Shown piece by piece: positions 54,300-64,000 of a DNA stretch of 64,000 bases. The stretch comes from Desulfitobacterium metallireducens DSM 15288 (lineage in GTDB: Bacteria > Bacillota > Desulfitobacteriia > Desulfitobacteriales > Desulfitobacteriaceae), in the NCBI RefSeq assembly GCF_000231405.2, contig NZ_CP007032.1, positions 2,480,001-2,544,000 of the forward strand, written 5' to 3'. Each line of letters begins with the position of its first letter. The stretch's first letter is position 1. The notes beneath the pieces are model-generated. The model did not search any database. It had not been told where the DNA came from and was given only the letters and a program-made list of their open reading frames with translations. Both the position numbers and the translations under genes were made by a program.

Positions 54300-55739
54300 T
54301 CAGAATTGTTCTCCGTTGTGTGGGGGTACTACCCTATTTATAGAGACTGCGGTAGCAATCAAAATGATAATTGCCCCTACAAGCATAACCGTATGATAGG
54401 ATGTCATGAAGGCACTCACTGTCTGACTCGCGGAAGGATGTTGAATATTAGCTAAAAGGGAGGCTTCCCGATTTTCAAAGAGGGTAACCGAAAGAGTTGT
54501 ACCGACGACCATGCCGACATTGCGAACCAAGGCATTAAGGCCCCCTGCAATCCCCAATTTATTTTTGGGAACAGCATTCATAACACTGCTTGTGTTCGGC
54601 GGGTTAAACATCCCTGCCCCAATACCCATTAAAAGAGGACCCGGAAAGATCATCCAAAAAGCAGAATGGGCTGTGGTGGTTGTTAAATAAAGAAGTCCCG
54701 AGGCTATCGTTATTAAACCGCCCGTTGTTAAAATCATGGGTCCGATCTCATCCGAGAGGTAGCCGCTCAAGGGAGCAATAATCGCCATGGCTAACGGAAA
54801 AGCCGTCATCAAAAGTCCGACTTGGGTCGTCGAATATTTGAGAATTTGTTGTAGGTAAAACGGCATTAAGATGGTATTGGCAAATTGACCTGTAAAAGAC
54901 AGGAAAGACGAGAGATTTCCGATGAGAAACGGCTTATTTTTGTAGAGGTCAAAATCAATAATCGGATCTGTAATCCGGCGCTCAAACCGCATAAAAATAC
55001 TCAGCAATAGGATACCTATGACTATACCACCAATAATTAAAGGTGAGCCCCAACCTTGAGCTTGCCCGTTATTGATAGCATACAGAACACAAATCATCCC
55101 AACCGCAAACAAGAGAGCACCCGTAGAGTCGAATTTAATTTTCTCATGTTTTGGAAGATCGTGTGGCAAGATGACTTGAGCGACCAAAAAGGCGATAATT
55201 CCAATGGGTAAATTAACATAAAAAACGGAACGCCAGCCCATCAATCCCACTAAAACACCCCCGAGAGCTGGTCCTGATAAAGCTCCGAGTGCAACCATTG
55301 TTCCATTCAGACCTAAAGCACGTCCACGCTCATGAAGAGGAAATGCCGATACGAGCAAAGCCTGATTATTGGCCATTAACATGGATGCGCCTATGGCTTG
55401 AACGACACGCATACTCACTAACATCCATAAGTTAGCGGACATTCCGCAAAGGGCTGAACCCAAAGTAAAGAAGATAAAACCCGTTGAATAGACCCGCTTT
55501 CGCCCCAAGATGTCCGCCAACTTGCCAAAGACAGGGAGCAGACTGGAAATCGTCAATAAATACGCCGTTACAACCCATTGTAATGTACCTAAATTCGTCT
55601 TAAATTCATCGGACATCGTTGGCAAGGCCACGCTGACAATGCTGCTGTCAAGAGTAGCCATAAACGTCCCTAAAGCCACATTGGCAAGAATAAACCAACG
55701 AATATTTGGTGATTCCTTAATTTTTTTAACTACATCCAT
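54300..55739 (-). CDS. MFS multidrug efflux transporter (DHA2, EmrB/QacA type)
   Basis: 479 residues from ATG 55737-55739 (TTGGAGGAG upstream). About 14 membrane helices. Signatures: FMATLDSSIVSVALPTM, LPVFGKLADILGRKRVY and RALGLNGTMVALGALSGPALGGVL. Proton-driven export is the family role; substrate unknown. Alone in its transcript. Confidence 0.92.
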   Translation of the reverse strand: MDVVKKIKESPNIRWFILANVALGTFMATLDSSIVSVALPTMSDEFKTNLGTLQWVVTAYLLTISSLLPVFGKLADILGRKRVYSTGFIFFTLGSALCGMSANLWMLVSMRVVQAIGASMLMANNQALLVSAFPLHERGRALGLNGTMVALGALSGPALGGVLVGLMGWRSVFYVNLPIGIIAFLVAQVILPHDLPKHEKIKFDSTGALLFAVGMICVLYAINNGQAQGWGSPLIIGGIVIGILLLSIFMRFERRITDPIIDFDLYKNKPFLIGNLSSFLSFTGQFANTILMPFYLQQILKYSTTQVGLLMTAFPLAMAIIAPLSGYLSDEIGPMILTTGGLITIASGLLYLTTTTAHSAFWMIFPGPLLMGIGAGMFNPPNTSSVMNAVPKNKLGIAGGLNALVRNVGMVVGTTLSVTLFENREASLLANIQHPSASQTVSAFMTSYHTVMLVGAIIILIATAVSINRVVPPHNGEQF

Positions 55740-55833
55740 GCGTACTCTCCTCCAATGCAACTTTCAGCTCTTGCAAACCATCAATCAGACCCTCATGAAT
55801 ATCAATAAGATATCGAACGCCTTAAATAAGTAA

Positions 55834-55855
55834 AACCCTTGATATATCAAGGGTT
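55834..55855 (-). terminator. Terminator after RNase P RNA
   Basis: A perfect 22-base palindrome (AACCCTTGATA and its complement), then TTTACTTATTT on the minus strand. Confidence 0.7.
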
Positions 55856-55880
55856 GGTGTGACAAGTTTCCCATAAGTAT

Positions 55881-56262
55881 GGCGAAGTCAACCTATAAGC
55901 CGGGTTTTGTCTCCTTCCTTACGGAAGGCGATGATCATCTATCTTGGGCCGCTGTTACCAACGACCTCATGCGACCTTACCCGGGGACGAGAACGGGCCG
56001 TTCCATAGTCCCCCTATTCGGTCTTGCTCCAGGTGGGGTTTGCAGGGCCAACCTGTCACCAGGTTGCCGGTGAGCTCTTACCTCGCCTTTCCACCCTTAC
56101 CGGAGTGTCCTTACGAACACCCAGGCGGTATATCTCTGTTGCACTTTCCTTGGGGTCTCCCCCACTGGACGTTATCCAGCACCGTGCCCTATGGAGCCCG
56201 GACTTTCCTCAGAGGCAGCCTTTCGGCTCTTACCCCCGCGACCATCCGGTTGACTTCGCTTA
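55881..56262 (-). ncRNA. rnpB: RNase P RNA (bacterial type A-like)
   Basis: About 382 nt. The P1 helix is formed by AAGCGAAGTCAACC (5') and GGTTGACTTCGCC (3'). The universally conserved GAGGAAAGTCCGGGCTCC near the 5' end and CCCGGCTTATAGGTTGACTT at the 3' end are present, as is the AGGGTGGAAAGGCGAGG region in the middle. It processes tRNA 5' leaders. Open frames on the other strand here are shadows. Confidence 0.96.
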
Positions 56263-56364
56263 TTTATCTTACTTGATATTTAGGTTTTGGTCAAATTATT
56301 CTTGATGGTTAGCTTACCAAGCAAATCCTGTCTTGAAATAATTATGCATATCTTTTGGATAATT

Positions 56365-56520
56365 TTAATTGTTTTTTGCATTCTCATCACGACGAAGTTT
56401 TTCCATTTCATCGTCTATATCTATTAAAGCAGTAAGAAGCTTGGCTTTATTCTCATGTTCACCTGATAATTGCTTCAAAATTTTTTCCCGACCTTCACGA
56501 AGAATTTCACTACGACTCAT
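56365..56520 (-). CDS. Small charged protein, 51 aa
   Basis: ATG 56518-56520 with GGGGGG seven bases upstream; ends at TAA 56365-56367. Helical and charged (MSRSEILREGREKILKQL, then ENKAKLLTALIDIDDEMEKL), likely a short coiled coil. Good ribosome site and codon use, but no family recognised. Confidence 0.6.
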   Translation of the reverse strand: MSRSEILREGREKILKQLSGEHENKAKLLTALIDIDDEMEKLRRDENAKNN

Positions 56521-56719
56521 TTCGTTCCCCCCTTGAAATTATATTAACATCCTAAAACATATTTTAATTATACAGGCCATTTCTCAATCCCCTTGTGATT
56601 CAGGTCACACTATCCATTGCTGTTTTAGAGAAGTAGTTTTTAAAATTATAATGTTTCAGAATTGTATATCGACATAATTTTACATCATTCGACACGGCTT
56701 AGTCAAATACACGACTGAG

Positions 56720-57556
56720 CTACTTAGCCTCATCAAACTTATTCCAAGGAGAATGCATTGAAGAACTCATCATAATCTCAAGCGAGACTAAACTTTTCTC
56801 TTCGCTTAAGTATTTCTGTAGAGTCATTATCATTGGAGCTTCACTCGCAAAATGTCCAATATCGAGGATTGCCATGCCCGCCTCGCGAGCATCCAATACG
56901 CCATGATGATCTACATCGCCAGTAATAAGTAAATCTGCTCCTTTAAAAAGAGCTTTGGGAATGAAGCTTCCCCCACTCCCATTGACGATCGCAATTTTGC
57001 GTATCTTTTGTAGGGGGTTTCCCGCGAAACGATACCCGTTTGAGGGAGCATCTGCATGAACTAGGGTCTGAGTATTCAGGAAGGCTTTTACCCGTTCTAC
57101 AGCACGTTCTAAAGGCTCAGGCGTTGATAAATAACCAACAACTCCATACCCTCGATCTTCTAAAGCCTGAGGAGCAAGAAACTCCATTTTGTCTATGCCT
57201 AGCGCTTTTCCCATTGTCCAACTAGAGGAATAAAGGGACTGATCCAAATTCGTATGCGCTGCGTAATAGGCGATTCCTTCTTTTAAAAGCTGAATCGGAA
57301 TTTGAGCCGCTTGATTATCTGAGCGAAGATTTTTAAGCGGTCTAAAGATAATCGGATGATGAGCCAAAATGAGTTGGGCCTTCCGTTCCTTCGCTTCCTC
57401 AAGGACTTCCGAGGTAGCATCGAGTGTGAGCAGGACTCGCTCAATCTTCGTTGAAGCATCTCCCACTAAGAGACCCACATTGTCCCACTCTTCTGCCCAA
57501 GATTTTGGAGCAATCTTTTCAATGGTTTGGGCAATCAGACCGATGGAAACAGACAT
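56720..57556 (-). CDS. Nif3-like dinuclear metal centre protein
   Basis: 278 residues. Nif3 metal ligands: AEEWDNVGLLVGD at the start, LAHHPIIFRPLK, AAHTNLD and DIGHFASEAP near the C-terminus. It lacks the central PII-like insert of Bacillus YqfO. Its 22-base overlap with the trmK homologue is the usual pairing (yqfN-yqfO). Biochemical role is debated. Confidence 0.92.
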   Translation of the reverse strand: MSVSIGLIAQTIEKIAPKSWAEEWDNVGLLVGDASTKIERVLLTLDATSEVLEEAKERKAQLILAHHPIIFRPLKNLRSDNQAAQIPIQLLKEGIAYYAAHTNLDQSLYSSSWTMGKALGIDKMEFLAPQALEDRGYGVVGYLSTPEPLERAVERVKAFLNTQTLVHADAPSNGYRFAGNPLQKIRKIAIVNGSGGSFIPKALFKGADLLITGDVDHHGVLDAREAGMAILDIGHFASEAPMIMTLQKYLSEEKSLVSLEIMMSSSMHSPWNKFDEAK

Positions 57557-58347
57557 TTCTTCATCTCCTCTAATAAAGAACAGGTAAATTCCTGTTGCTG
57601 AATTCTTTGACTAATTTCTTCTTTTTGAGATTTTTTCATCTCGCGAATTGCGCGTTGCAGGGGTTCAATATGTTCTTGGATTAATCGCTCCAGTTCAGGA
57701 ATGGGCTGTTCTAAAATAAGTGGACCCATCTCCCAAAACACCCGATCGAAGGCTTCCAGTAGTTCATGAAATTCCATGTCATGGGTCATTTTTAGATGTC
57801 GCAGCCATTTATCTTTGAGCAACTCAAGTCTTTCCAACGAGTTCCCATTCTGACGAGCATAAACCATAACCCCATATATACGGCCTTCCTCAGCAATCAA
57901 TCGTTCTTCTTGAAGAAACCACCCTGAGTTTAGTAGAGTTTTTCTGACCTTACCTTCCGCTCCCTGGGGTTGCAAAATCAGAGTATTAACTTGTGATAAC
58001 ACTTCTGGACTCGCCTCAAATATCTCCAGCATGGTATTTCCACCCATACCGGCTAGAGTTAAAGTATCGACCTCACCTGGTTTAATCGGTTGAAGTCCAT
58101 CGCCGAAGCGTACATCAATCCGTTTCTCCAACCCACGCGCGTAAATAGCGGCTCGCGCTGACTGATACGGGCCTTCATGAACATCCACGGCAATAGCGTG
58201 AATAATTTGTTGGTGTTCCCATAAAAAAATCGGCAAATAAGCATGATCAGTCCCAATATCCCCAAGCTTAGCTTGCTCTGGTACCAAGGATGCAACTAGT
58301 CCCAATCGCGGCCCTAGGCAAACTCCCCCTTGCCCTTGCATTTGCAT
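57535..58347 (-). CDS. trmK: tRNA (adenine22-N1)-methyltransferase TrmK
   Basis: 270 residues from ATG 58345-58347 (AGAGGTGG upstream). SAM site LGDIGTDHAYLPIFL, then AVDVHEGPYQSARAAI and TLAGMGGNTMLEIFE. The C-terminus is coiled coil. It methylates A22 in tRNAs. Translationally coupled to the Nif3-like gene. Confidence 0.92.
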   Translation of the reverse strand: MQMQGQGGVCLGPRLGLVASLVPEQAKLGDIGTDHAYLPIFLWEHQQIIHAIAVDVHEGPYQSARAAIYARGLEKRIDVRFGDGLQPIKPGEVDTLTLAGMGGNTMLEIFEASPEVLSQVNTLILQPQGAEGKVRKTLLNSGWFLQEERLIAEEGRIYGVMVYARQNGNSLERLELLKDKWLRHLKMTHDMEFHELLEAFDRVFWEMGPLILEQPIPELERLIQEHIEPLQRAIREMKKSQKEEISQRIQQQEFTCSLLEEMKKCLFPSV

Positions 58348-58595
58348 TCTATTCCACCTCTTCATTTACACTATTAACCATAATATGTTCTATTAGCCAT
58401 TGGGTAAAGAAAAACTGTAGTAATCAACTACAGCTTAATTCTCTGCATCAAATTTAAAATAAAAATTATGAAAGGCACTTTCGTCAAATATTATAACACA
58501 TTCTACCGTAAACTAACAATTCTAACATGGTTTAAATAGGACTACAATATGATATGATAGAATCCGAAATAATTCTTATTCTATTGGAGGAGAGT

Positions 58596-59789
58596 ATGAA
58601 AAAGTCAATTGCAATGACCACTCTACTCATGGGATTGCTACTCTTACTTATACTTACGGAAAATCAAAATAAGATGATCAAAGGTAAAATTAACAATAAT
58701 TCCTCCAATTTGGCCACCCAGAATAGCCGTTCAGATGAATTAAGCAATACAATTCGAAAATCAAACTTCTTGCTTGGTGGCGGGGAAACCGGAAGAATAG
58801 AGAAACAAGCACAAGAGAGAAAGGATAACTCAGTCAATAATTCCCTTACCGGCTTGCTTCCAAATGCCAAACAGCAATTATTCACTGCTACCTATGATGG
58901 TTCAGCACAGGCTACACATCCAAGCGTCATTGATTTCAAACTTGAATACCATATTGAAAAGTGGAACGGATACAGATATTGGATGGTCTTCACGCCATAT
59001 CCCAATTCGGATGACAAATATGAAAATCCTTCTATTCTAAGTAGCAATGATGGGCTAACTTGGGTTGTACCCCCAGGATTTGAAAAGCCTCTAGATATTA
59101 AGGAAGATAGAAAAAACTTTAATTCTGATCCATCCCTTCTTTATGATAAGGAAACAAATACTTTAAACGTATTCTGGCGTGAAGTATTTATGGGTAAATA
59201 CGACAAGATTTTGAGAATAAAAATTTCCGAGAAAGGGAATATCGCGCCTAAAGTTTTGATGGTCGAAGTACCCTGGACAGATAAAGAGGGTTTAGCCCTC
59301 TCCCCGACAGTCTGGAAAAAGAGTTCAAATGAATGGTATATGTGGACAGCAAATGGTTCCTCAACCGTTCACATCTATACTTCAAGCGATGGAGTGACAT
59401 GGTCCAAGCGGGAACGTTGCTCCTATCCTTGGCTGGCTTGGAATGGCGGTTATGTTCCGTGGCACTTAGAGGTAAAGCCTAATTACGGGGATCAAAAAAT
59501 TGAGTTTTTCATCGCAGGCTTTCCAATAGGCAAGGGGCTTAAGGATATGAGCGTATTTTATGCAGAAGCACCTATGTCTGACCCTAAAAAAATAACCATG
59601 CCACTGAAACGTCCTCTTTTAACCAAAGGGAATTCGGCTAACTGGGATGGGAGCTACGTTTATCGAGCATCATTTACAATTGATCCTGAAACAAATCCCT
59701 CTAAATATCATGTTTGGTACGCAGCGATGTCCCAACTTGCTCAATGGCGAATAGGCTATACCGAAGGAGAGATTGCTCCAAGTGAGTAG
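58596..59789 (+). CDS. Secreted protein of unknown function, possible beta-propeller
   Basis: 397 residues from ATG 58596-58598 (TTGGAGGAG upstream). An N-terminal signal or anchor (SIAMTTLLMGLLLLLIL) and a polar linker precede a domain rich in W, Y and D, with blade-like motifs: YWMVFTPYPNSDDKYENPSILSSNDG, NSDPSLLYDKETNTLNVFWRE and VHIYTSSDGVTWSKRE. The SSDG.TW pattern resembles sialidase/BNR or GH43-type propellers. No catalytic set can be assigned. Confidence 0.75.
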   Translation: MKKSIAMTTLLMGLLLLLILTENQNKMIKGKINNNSSNLATQNSRSDELSNTIRKSNFLLGGGETGRIEKQAQERKDNSVNNSLTGLLPNAKQQLFTATYDGSAQATHPSVIDFKLEYHIEKWNGYRYWMVFTPYPNSDDKYENPSILSSNDGLTWVVPPGFEKPLDIKEDRKNFNSDPSLLYDKETNTLNVFWREVFMGKYDKILRIKISEKGNIAPKVLMVEVPWTDKEGLALSPTVWKKSSNEWYMWTANGSSTVHIYTSSDGVTWSKRERCSYPWLAWNGGYVPWHLEVKPNYGDQKIEFFIAGFPIGKGLKDMSVFYAEAPMSDPKKITMPLKRPLLTKGNSANWDGSYVYRASFTIDPETNPSKYHVWYAAMSQLAQWRIGYTEGEIAPSE

Positions 59790-59798
59790 AAGCAAAAA

Positions 59799-59841
59799 AG
59801 CAAGGGATTCAGTACACTCGATGAGTACTGAATCCCTTGCT
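59799..59841 (-). terminator. Terminator for the tRNA array
   Basis: A 17-bp perfect stem (AGCAAGGGATTCAGTAC and complement) with TTTTTT on the minus strand. It may also stop the plus-strand gene ending at 59789. Confidence 0.85.
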
Positions 59842-59856
59842 ATATAAGTCTTCGCA

Positions 59857-59933
59857 TGGTGGGCGATACCGGGATCGAACCGATGACCTCATCCGTGTGA
59901 AGGATGCGCTCTCCCGACTGAGCCAATCGCCCA
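59857..59933 (-). tRNA. tRNA-Val (CAC)
   Basis: Cloverleaf with 3' CCA encoded; anticodon stem CATCC/GGATG around TTCACAC gives anticodon CAC. T-arm GGTTCGATCCC is normal. Confidence 0.93.
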
Positions 59934-59971
59934 TAGTCAATTTCTATAAAACATCTCAGAAAAATCATAAT

Positions 59972-60048
59972 TGGTGACCCGTACGGGATTCGAACCCGTG
60001 TAGCCGCCGTGAAAGGGCGGTGTCTTGAGCCGCTTGACCAACGGGCCA
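59972..60048 (-). tRNA. tRNA-Glu (TTC)
   Basis: Anticodon stem CCGCC/GGCGG around CTTTCAC gives TTC. CCA is encoded. T-arm GGGTTCGAATCCC. Confidence 0.93.
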
Positions 60049-60078
60049 TAAATGACGTATGTTCACCAAACTTCGAAT

Positions 60079-60153
60079 TGGTGGGCCCACTAGGGTTCGA
60101 ACCTAGGACCAACCGGTTATGAGCCGGCAGCTCTACCGCTGAGCTATGGGCCC
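60079..60153 (-). tRNA. tRNA with CAT anticodon (Met, or Ile2)
   Basis: 75 nt including CCA. Anticodon loop CTCATAA gives CAT. The acceptor GGGCCCA pairs fully, so it is not an initiator. Elongator Met is likely, but an Ile2 with lysidine cannot be excluded from sequence. Confidence 0.88.
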
Positions 60154-60173
60154 TTCTGCGGGAAATAAAAAAA

Positions 60174-60248
60174 TGGCTCCCCGAGTAGGACTCGAACCTA
60201 CAACCTACCGGTTAACAGCCGGTTGCTCCACCATTGAGCTATCGAGGA
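60174..60248 (-). tRNA. tRNA-Asn (GTT)
   Basis: 75 nt including CCA. Loop CTGTTAA gives GTT. Acceptor TCCTCGA pairs with TCGGGGA using a G-U pair. First of four tandem tRNAs downstream of rpoD. Confidence 0.93.
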
Positions 60249-60337
60249 ATGCCCTTTGCATTGATTATTATACGCATTTTTATCTATAGAGTCAAGCTTT
60301 ATCATTCAGAAAATGAAATATTCAAGACGCCTATTTT

Positions 60338-61507
60338 CTATTCAAGATAATCCTTCAGTTTCTTGCTCCGACTTGGGTGACGGAGTTTACGGAGAGCTTT
60401 AGCTTCAATCTGACGAATCCGTTCCCGGGTAACACCAAACTCTTGGCCGACTTCTTCCAATGTACGGGTTCTCCCATCATCGAGTCCAAATCGTAAACGC
60501 AGAACCTTCTCTTCACGAGGCGTCAACGTTTCAAGGACCTCTTCCAATTGCTCCTTGAGGAGGATAAAGGAAGCCGCATCAGCGGGTGCAGGAGCATCTT
60601 CATCAGGGATAAAATCTCCCAGATGAGAATCTTCCTCTTCCCCAATTGGCGTTTCCAAAGAGACCGGTTCTTGGGCAATCTTCATGATTTCCCGTACCCG
60701 TTCGACCGGGATATCCATCTGTTCTGCAATTTCTTCAGGAATAGGCTCGCGTCCTAATTCTTGTAAGAGTTGCCTTGAAATCCGAATTAATTTATTAATG
60801 GTTTCAACCATATGCACTGGGATTCGAATGGTGCGCGCTTGATCCGCAATTGCACGCGTAATCGCTTGACGAATCCACCATGTTGCATACGTCGAGAACT
60901 TAAATCCTTTTTGATAGTCGAATTTTTCGACCGCTTTAATTAGTCCTAAATTTCCTTCTTGAATAAGATCAAGGAAAAGCATGCCACGTCCGACATAGCG
61001 TTTGGCAATACTTACGACAAGTCGAAGATTGGCTTCGGCTAGCCGACGTTTTGCACTTTCATCTCCCTGCTCCATTCTTTTGGCAAGTTCAATTTCTTCT
61101 TCAGCAGACAACAAAGGAACCCGCCCAATTTCCTTCAAATACATCCGAACCGGATCATCAATGCCTACTCCTTCAGGAACCGAAAGATCAACTTCAGTCT
61201 CTTCCTCTTCCTGCGGATCTTCAACATCATCAGAGGTCTTTTCTAGAACTTCACTCTCTTCACCTGGTTCAGGTATAACTTCAATACCCATATGCCCTAG
61301 TTGCTCATATACCTCATCGATTTGGTCGGCTGTGAGCTCAATTCCTTGGAGGGTATCCATAATTTCGTGATATGTGAGGGAACCCTTTTTCTTTCCATCT
61401 TGAATGAGACTTTTAACGGCATCAATCCGCTTTTGCTCATCATCCTTGGATTCCTTTCCTTCCTTGGGATTGTGTTTTTGCGTGCTCAAAACCTTACTTT
61501 TCGCCAC
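60338..61507 (-). CDS. rpoD: Primary sigma factor RpoD (SigA)
   Basis: 389 residues. A lysine-rich N-terminus and region 1.1 are followed by an acidic linker, then [16 protein letters not shown] (1.2), [30 protein letters not shown] (2.3-2.4) and [23 protein letters not shown] (4.2). It overlaps dnaG by 14 bases, the conserved dnaG-rpoD order. Confidence 0.97.
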   Translation of the reverse strand: MAKSKVLSTQKHNPKEGKESKDDEQKRIDAVKSLIQDGKKKGSLTYHEIMDTLQGIELTADQIDEVYEQLGHMGIEVIPEPGEESEVLEKTSDDVEDPQEEEETEVDLSVPEGVGIDDPVRMYLKEIGRVPLLSAEEEIELAKRMEQGDESAKRRLAEANLRLVVSIAKRYVGRGMLFLDLIQEGNLGLIKAVEKFDYQKGFKFSTYATWWIRQAITRAIADQARTIRIPVHMVETINKLIRISRQLLQELGREPIPEEIAEQMDIPVERVREIMKIAQEPVSLETPIGEEEDSHLGDFIPDEDAPAPADAASFILLKEQLEEVLETLTPREEKVLRLRFGLDDGRTRTLEEVGQEFGVTRERIRQIEAKALRKLRHPSRSKKLKDYLE

Positions 61508-63419
61508 TTTTCAACCGCTCTCCTATCTCTTTTAACAGGGCCATCGCCCCTGCCATATCACCGGATTTTTCTAAAGATACCATACGGGTCTGCAATTCTT
61601 CTACCGTTTCTTCCGACTGGATCGACCGAATTTGACGTAAACAATCCTGAAAAAGCTTTTCCGGCTGAGAAACATCTGCCTCTTCAACCATGATATTCGC
61701 GATTTGGCTTTGTAATTCTTCCGACACATTGATCGGAATTCCTGTTCTGTTTTGAAGTTGAACTTCCTCAATCGCGTTAAAAAGTTGTTGATGGATTGGG
61801 ACTTTCCAAAAATCCTTATCGAGTTCCGCTTCGACTTGAGCGAAAGACACTAACTGTTCCAGCAAAAGGCGTAGAAGAATTCGTTCTGCCCGAATGACTC
61901 CGCTGGGTACCGGTATGGCAGAAGGAACAGGATTTACATACCTATTGATATTATCTCTGTTTTTCACAGAAATATCCTGATTTGCTGTGGAATATTCATT
62001 TTCTCGCAGATTTTTCGGCTTATTCCTGTCTTTACTTGCAATCTCTAACTGAACTGCCTCTAATGTAAGACCTAATTCCAAACTTAAAAAGCGTTCATAC
62101 CCTTCTCTTTCGACTGGGCTCGTCACTTTAAGTATATCTCCAGCTAAGGCACTCACGAGTTCTCTTTTCTCTGGAGCACTATGCACTGAATGATCTTGGA
62201 TATAAACCTGATATTTAAATTCAATATAAGGTTTAGCCTGATCCAAGTCTTCCTTGAACTTTTCAGAGCCTTGGGATTGTAGATATTCATCAGGATCTTT
62301 GGCCCCTACTAAGCTTAAAACATCAACTCGAAAGCCCTCTTCCTTCAATATCTCGCCCGCCCGAAGCGTCGCTTGAATCCCCGGCTTGTCTGAATCATAA
62401 ACGACTACAATGCGTCGCGAGTAGCGTCTTAAAAGCTTGGCTTGATCTCTAGTGAGCGCTGTTCCCAAAGAAGCAACCGCATGTGTAAAACCCGCTTTTT
62501 GCAACGCGATGACATCCATGTACCCTTCACAAAGCAAAGCAAATCCGTATTCACGTATGCCTTGATAAGCTCGGTTCATTCCATATAAATGATGTCCTTT
62601 GCTAAAAAACGCAGTTTCTGGAGAGTTTAAATATTTGGGTAAAGCGTCATCTAATACACGTCCACCAAACGCAATCGGTTTCTGCCGTGAATCTAAAATG
62701 GCAAAAATAACACGATTACGAAAGCGGTCGTAATATCCCCGACTGACTTTGCCTTCATGAGCCTCTCGTTCAATGGCTAGACCGACTTCTGCTAATTCCT
62801 CAGGACGGACTCCCCGAGGCGCAAGTGCCTCAAGCAATCCCTCCCAACGTTCAGGTGCATACCCCAGCCGAAACGTATTCATCGTTTGGAGATCGACTCC
62901 CCGTTTCGAAAAATACTGCCGACCGGGTTCGCCCTCAGGTCGATTCATCAGAATATCATGAAAATAATCGGTGGCCAGTTCATGGAGCTCTTCCCAACGA
63001 TGTCTACGGGCTTGTTGCTCCTTTTCTCGAGGCGAAAGTTCCTTTTCAGGAAGCATAATCCCATATTTATGAGCTAAATGCTCGAGCGTTTCAGGAAAAC
63101 TCCAATTTTCTTTCTTCATCAGAAAGGAAAATGCATTCCCCCCCGCATGACAGCCAAAACAATAATACATCTGTTTATCTGGAGTCACGGTGAAACTTGG
63201 GGTTTTTTCGGAATGGAACGGACATAGTCCTAAAAAGTTTTTCCCTTTGCGCTGTAAAGAAACGTACTCAGAGATAATTTCTACAATATCTGCATGTATT
63301 CTAATGTCTTCAACGATATCTTCGGGAATTCTATAATCCACAGACTGTTTTTCGCCACCCATGCCACAATTTGTTTGTAATGTCAACCCTTGATATTGAA
63401 TTCTTCGCCAAAAAGTCAT
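61494..63419 (-). CDS. dnaG: DNA primase DnaG
   Basis: 641 residues if started at ATG 63417-63419 (AGAGGA upstream); an internal ATG at 63362 is an alternative. A CHC2 zinc finger ([25 protein letters not shown]), a TOPRIM domain ([24 protein letters not shown]) and a C-terminal DnaB-binding region are all present. It makes RNA primers at the replication fork. Confidence 0.95.
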   Translation of the reverse strand: MTFWRRIQYQGLTLQTNCGMGGEKQSVDYRIPEDIVEDIRIHADIVEIISEYVSLQRKGKNFLGLCPFHSEKTPSFTVTPDKQMYYCFGCHAGGNAFSFLMKKENWSFPETLEHLAHKYGIMLPEKELSPREKEQQARRHRWEELHELATDYFHDILMNRPEGEPGRQYFSKRGVDLQTMNTFRLGYAPERWEGLLEALAPRGVRPEELAEVGLAIEREAHEGKVSRGYYDRFRNRVIFAILDSRQKPIAFGGRVLDDALPKYLNSPETAFFSKGHHLYGMNRAYQGIREYGFALLCEGYMDVIALQKAGFTHAVASLGTALTRDQAKLLRRYSRRIVVVYDSDKPGIQATLRAGEILKEEGFRVDVLSLVGAKDPDEYLQSQGSEKFKEDLDQAKPYIEFKYQVYIQDHSVHSAPEKRELVSALAGDILKVTSPVEREGYERFLSLELGLTLEAVQLEIASKDRNKPKNLRENEYSTANQDISVKNRDNINRYVNPVPSAIPVPSGVIRAERILLRLLLEQLVSFAQVEAELDKDFWKVPIHQQLFNAIEEVQLQNRTGIPINVSEELQSQIANIMVEEADVSQPEKLFQDCLRQIRSIQSEETVEELQTRMVSLEKSGDMAGAMALLKEIGERLKSGEK

Positions 63420-63639
63420 GGATTCCTCTTTTTACCCGCGGTAAAAATCCGAATTGCGAATCATTCTTTCTTAAGTTTAGGAATTTCTATCTATACTTAG
63501 ACTATTCTCTTTCGCTTCTGTTTTCTCCTCCCTCATTCGACTTTATTTTTAAGTTAACTTCATCTTTAAAACATGTTAGAATAAACTTAATCGAATCAAT
63601 CAAAAATCTTCTTCATTACATATGAAAGGTGGAAATTTC

Positions 63640-64000
63640 ATGTTTCTTAGAAAAACTCGGCCTCTCGCCTTAATTCTGATAGTTGTACTCGTTATGATGC
63701 TTGGAGTAACCGGTTGTGGGACAAGCAATCTACAAACTCAAGCCACCGCAACTCCAACCCCGAATGAAACGAACGCTGTTGCAAATTCTTCTTCCGCCAA
63801 CAACACCCCAACTCCTAACTCCACTACCGCTCAAGCAACTCCTGTCACACTCTATTTTCCGACACCAGATGCCAGTGGTCTTGTAGCTGTTGAGAAAACC
63901 GTGAATGTCAGCAACGGGGAAGTCATTAAAGCCATGTTCAACGAATTCAACAATCCTCCTACGGGGCTTGAAAGGGTTCTTCCGAAAGGAACTGAGCTTC
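63640..64000 (+). CDS. GerMN-domain lipoprotein (partial, 3' end off window)
   Basis: 120 visible residues from ATG 63640-63642 (AAAGGTGG upstream). Lipoprotein signal with VTGC lipobox, Cys26. A Thr/Pro/Ser/Asn-rich linker precedes the start of a GerMN domain (VTLYFPTPDASGLVAVEKTV, EVIKAMFNEFNNPP). Related proteins in sporulators act in spore germination or cell envelope functions. Divergent from dnaG. Confidence 0.82.
   Translation, partial: MFLRKTRPLALILIVVLVMMLGVTGCGTSNLQTQATATPTPNETNAVANSSSANNTPTPNSTTAQATPVTLYFPTPDASGLVAVEKTVNVSNGEVIKAMFNEFNNPPTGLERVLPKGTEL

Noticed and set aside
55879-56305. Open frames across 55879-56305 on the plus strand
   Set aside because: They are antisense shadows of RNase P RNA.
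59840-60112. 90-codon frame across the tRNA array
   Set aside because: It runs through three tRNA genes and has no coding signal.
1-64000. CRISPR arrays, rRNA genes, prophage genes
   Set aside because: No regularly spaced direct repeats, rRNA motifs or phage structural genes were seen.

Overview
The window carries most of a flagellar and chemotaxis supercluster from a Gram-positive, probably endospore-forming anaerobe of the Clostridia. A relative of Desulfitobacterium or Desulfosporosinus is my best guess. The evidence is the Bacillus/Clostridium-type gene order (fliY, cheC, cheD, flhF, flhG, flgM, yviE, fliW, csrA), a YaaR homologue, a GerMN-type lipoprotein at the right edge and the rpoD-dnaG pair. 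The genus is inferred from general resemblance, not from a database search.

Layout. (1) 1-26.2 kb, minus strand: a long basal-body, export and chemotaxis operon, read in transcription order as cheA, cheW, cheB (broken), flgC, fliE, fliF-fliJ, flbD, fliL, fliM, fliY, cheY, fliO-fliR, flhB, flhA, flhF, flhG, a PilZ gene, cheC, cheD, a small membrane protein and fliA (cut by the window edge). An IS110-family element of about 1.8 kb (21005-22810) splits cheB. Three related structured repeats of about 178 bp sit in gaps inside this operon (flhB-flhA, fliP-fliQ, cheA-cheW). (2) 26.2-29.8 kb: flaG, fliT-like, fliS, fliD. (3) 29.9-38.9 kb: an AT-richer flagellin-glycosylation island with a legionaminic-acid-type CMP-nonulosonate pathway (LegB, LegC, PtmE-like, a LegH-LegI fusion, LegG, and LegF with an in-frame stop) plus a Maf glycosyltransferase. 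(4) 39-45.2 kb, minus: flgM, flgN, flgK, flgL, yviE, fliW, csrA and fliC, with sigma-D-like promoters and a CsrA-type hairpin in the fliC leader. (5) 45.3-49.9 kb, plus: motA-motB, a yaaR homologue, cheR and a small gene, with a minus-strand Tat-exported M28 peptidase between. (6) 50-64 kb: ordinary housekeeping and accessory genes, comprising a transporter, a phosphoesterase, a FAD-Rieske oxidoreductase, an MFS pump, RNase P RNA, nif3 and trmK homologues, a secreted protein, four tRNAs, rpoD, dnaG and the start of a GerMN lipoprotein.

How it works together. The minus-strand operon builds the MS ring, C ring and export gate and supplies the CheA/W/Y/C/D signalling core. FliA would then drive late genes (fliC, fliD, flgM operon, motAB), for which CGATA-type promoters are visible. 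FliW and CsrA would set flagellin translation, and the Leg/Maf island would decorate flagellin. Canonical hook and rod genes (flgB, fliK, flgD, flgE, flgF/G) are not in the window.

Most notable observations: the IS110-family insertion in cheB, whose 3' non-coding end repeats 12 nt of the target exactly up to a TT core (a candidate bridge-RNA guide); the three-copy repeat family with compensatory changes in its terminal arms; the nonsense codon in the legF-like gene; the LegH-LegI fusion; and a short upstream ORF over the motA start.
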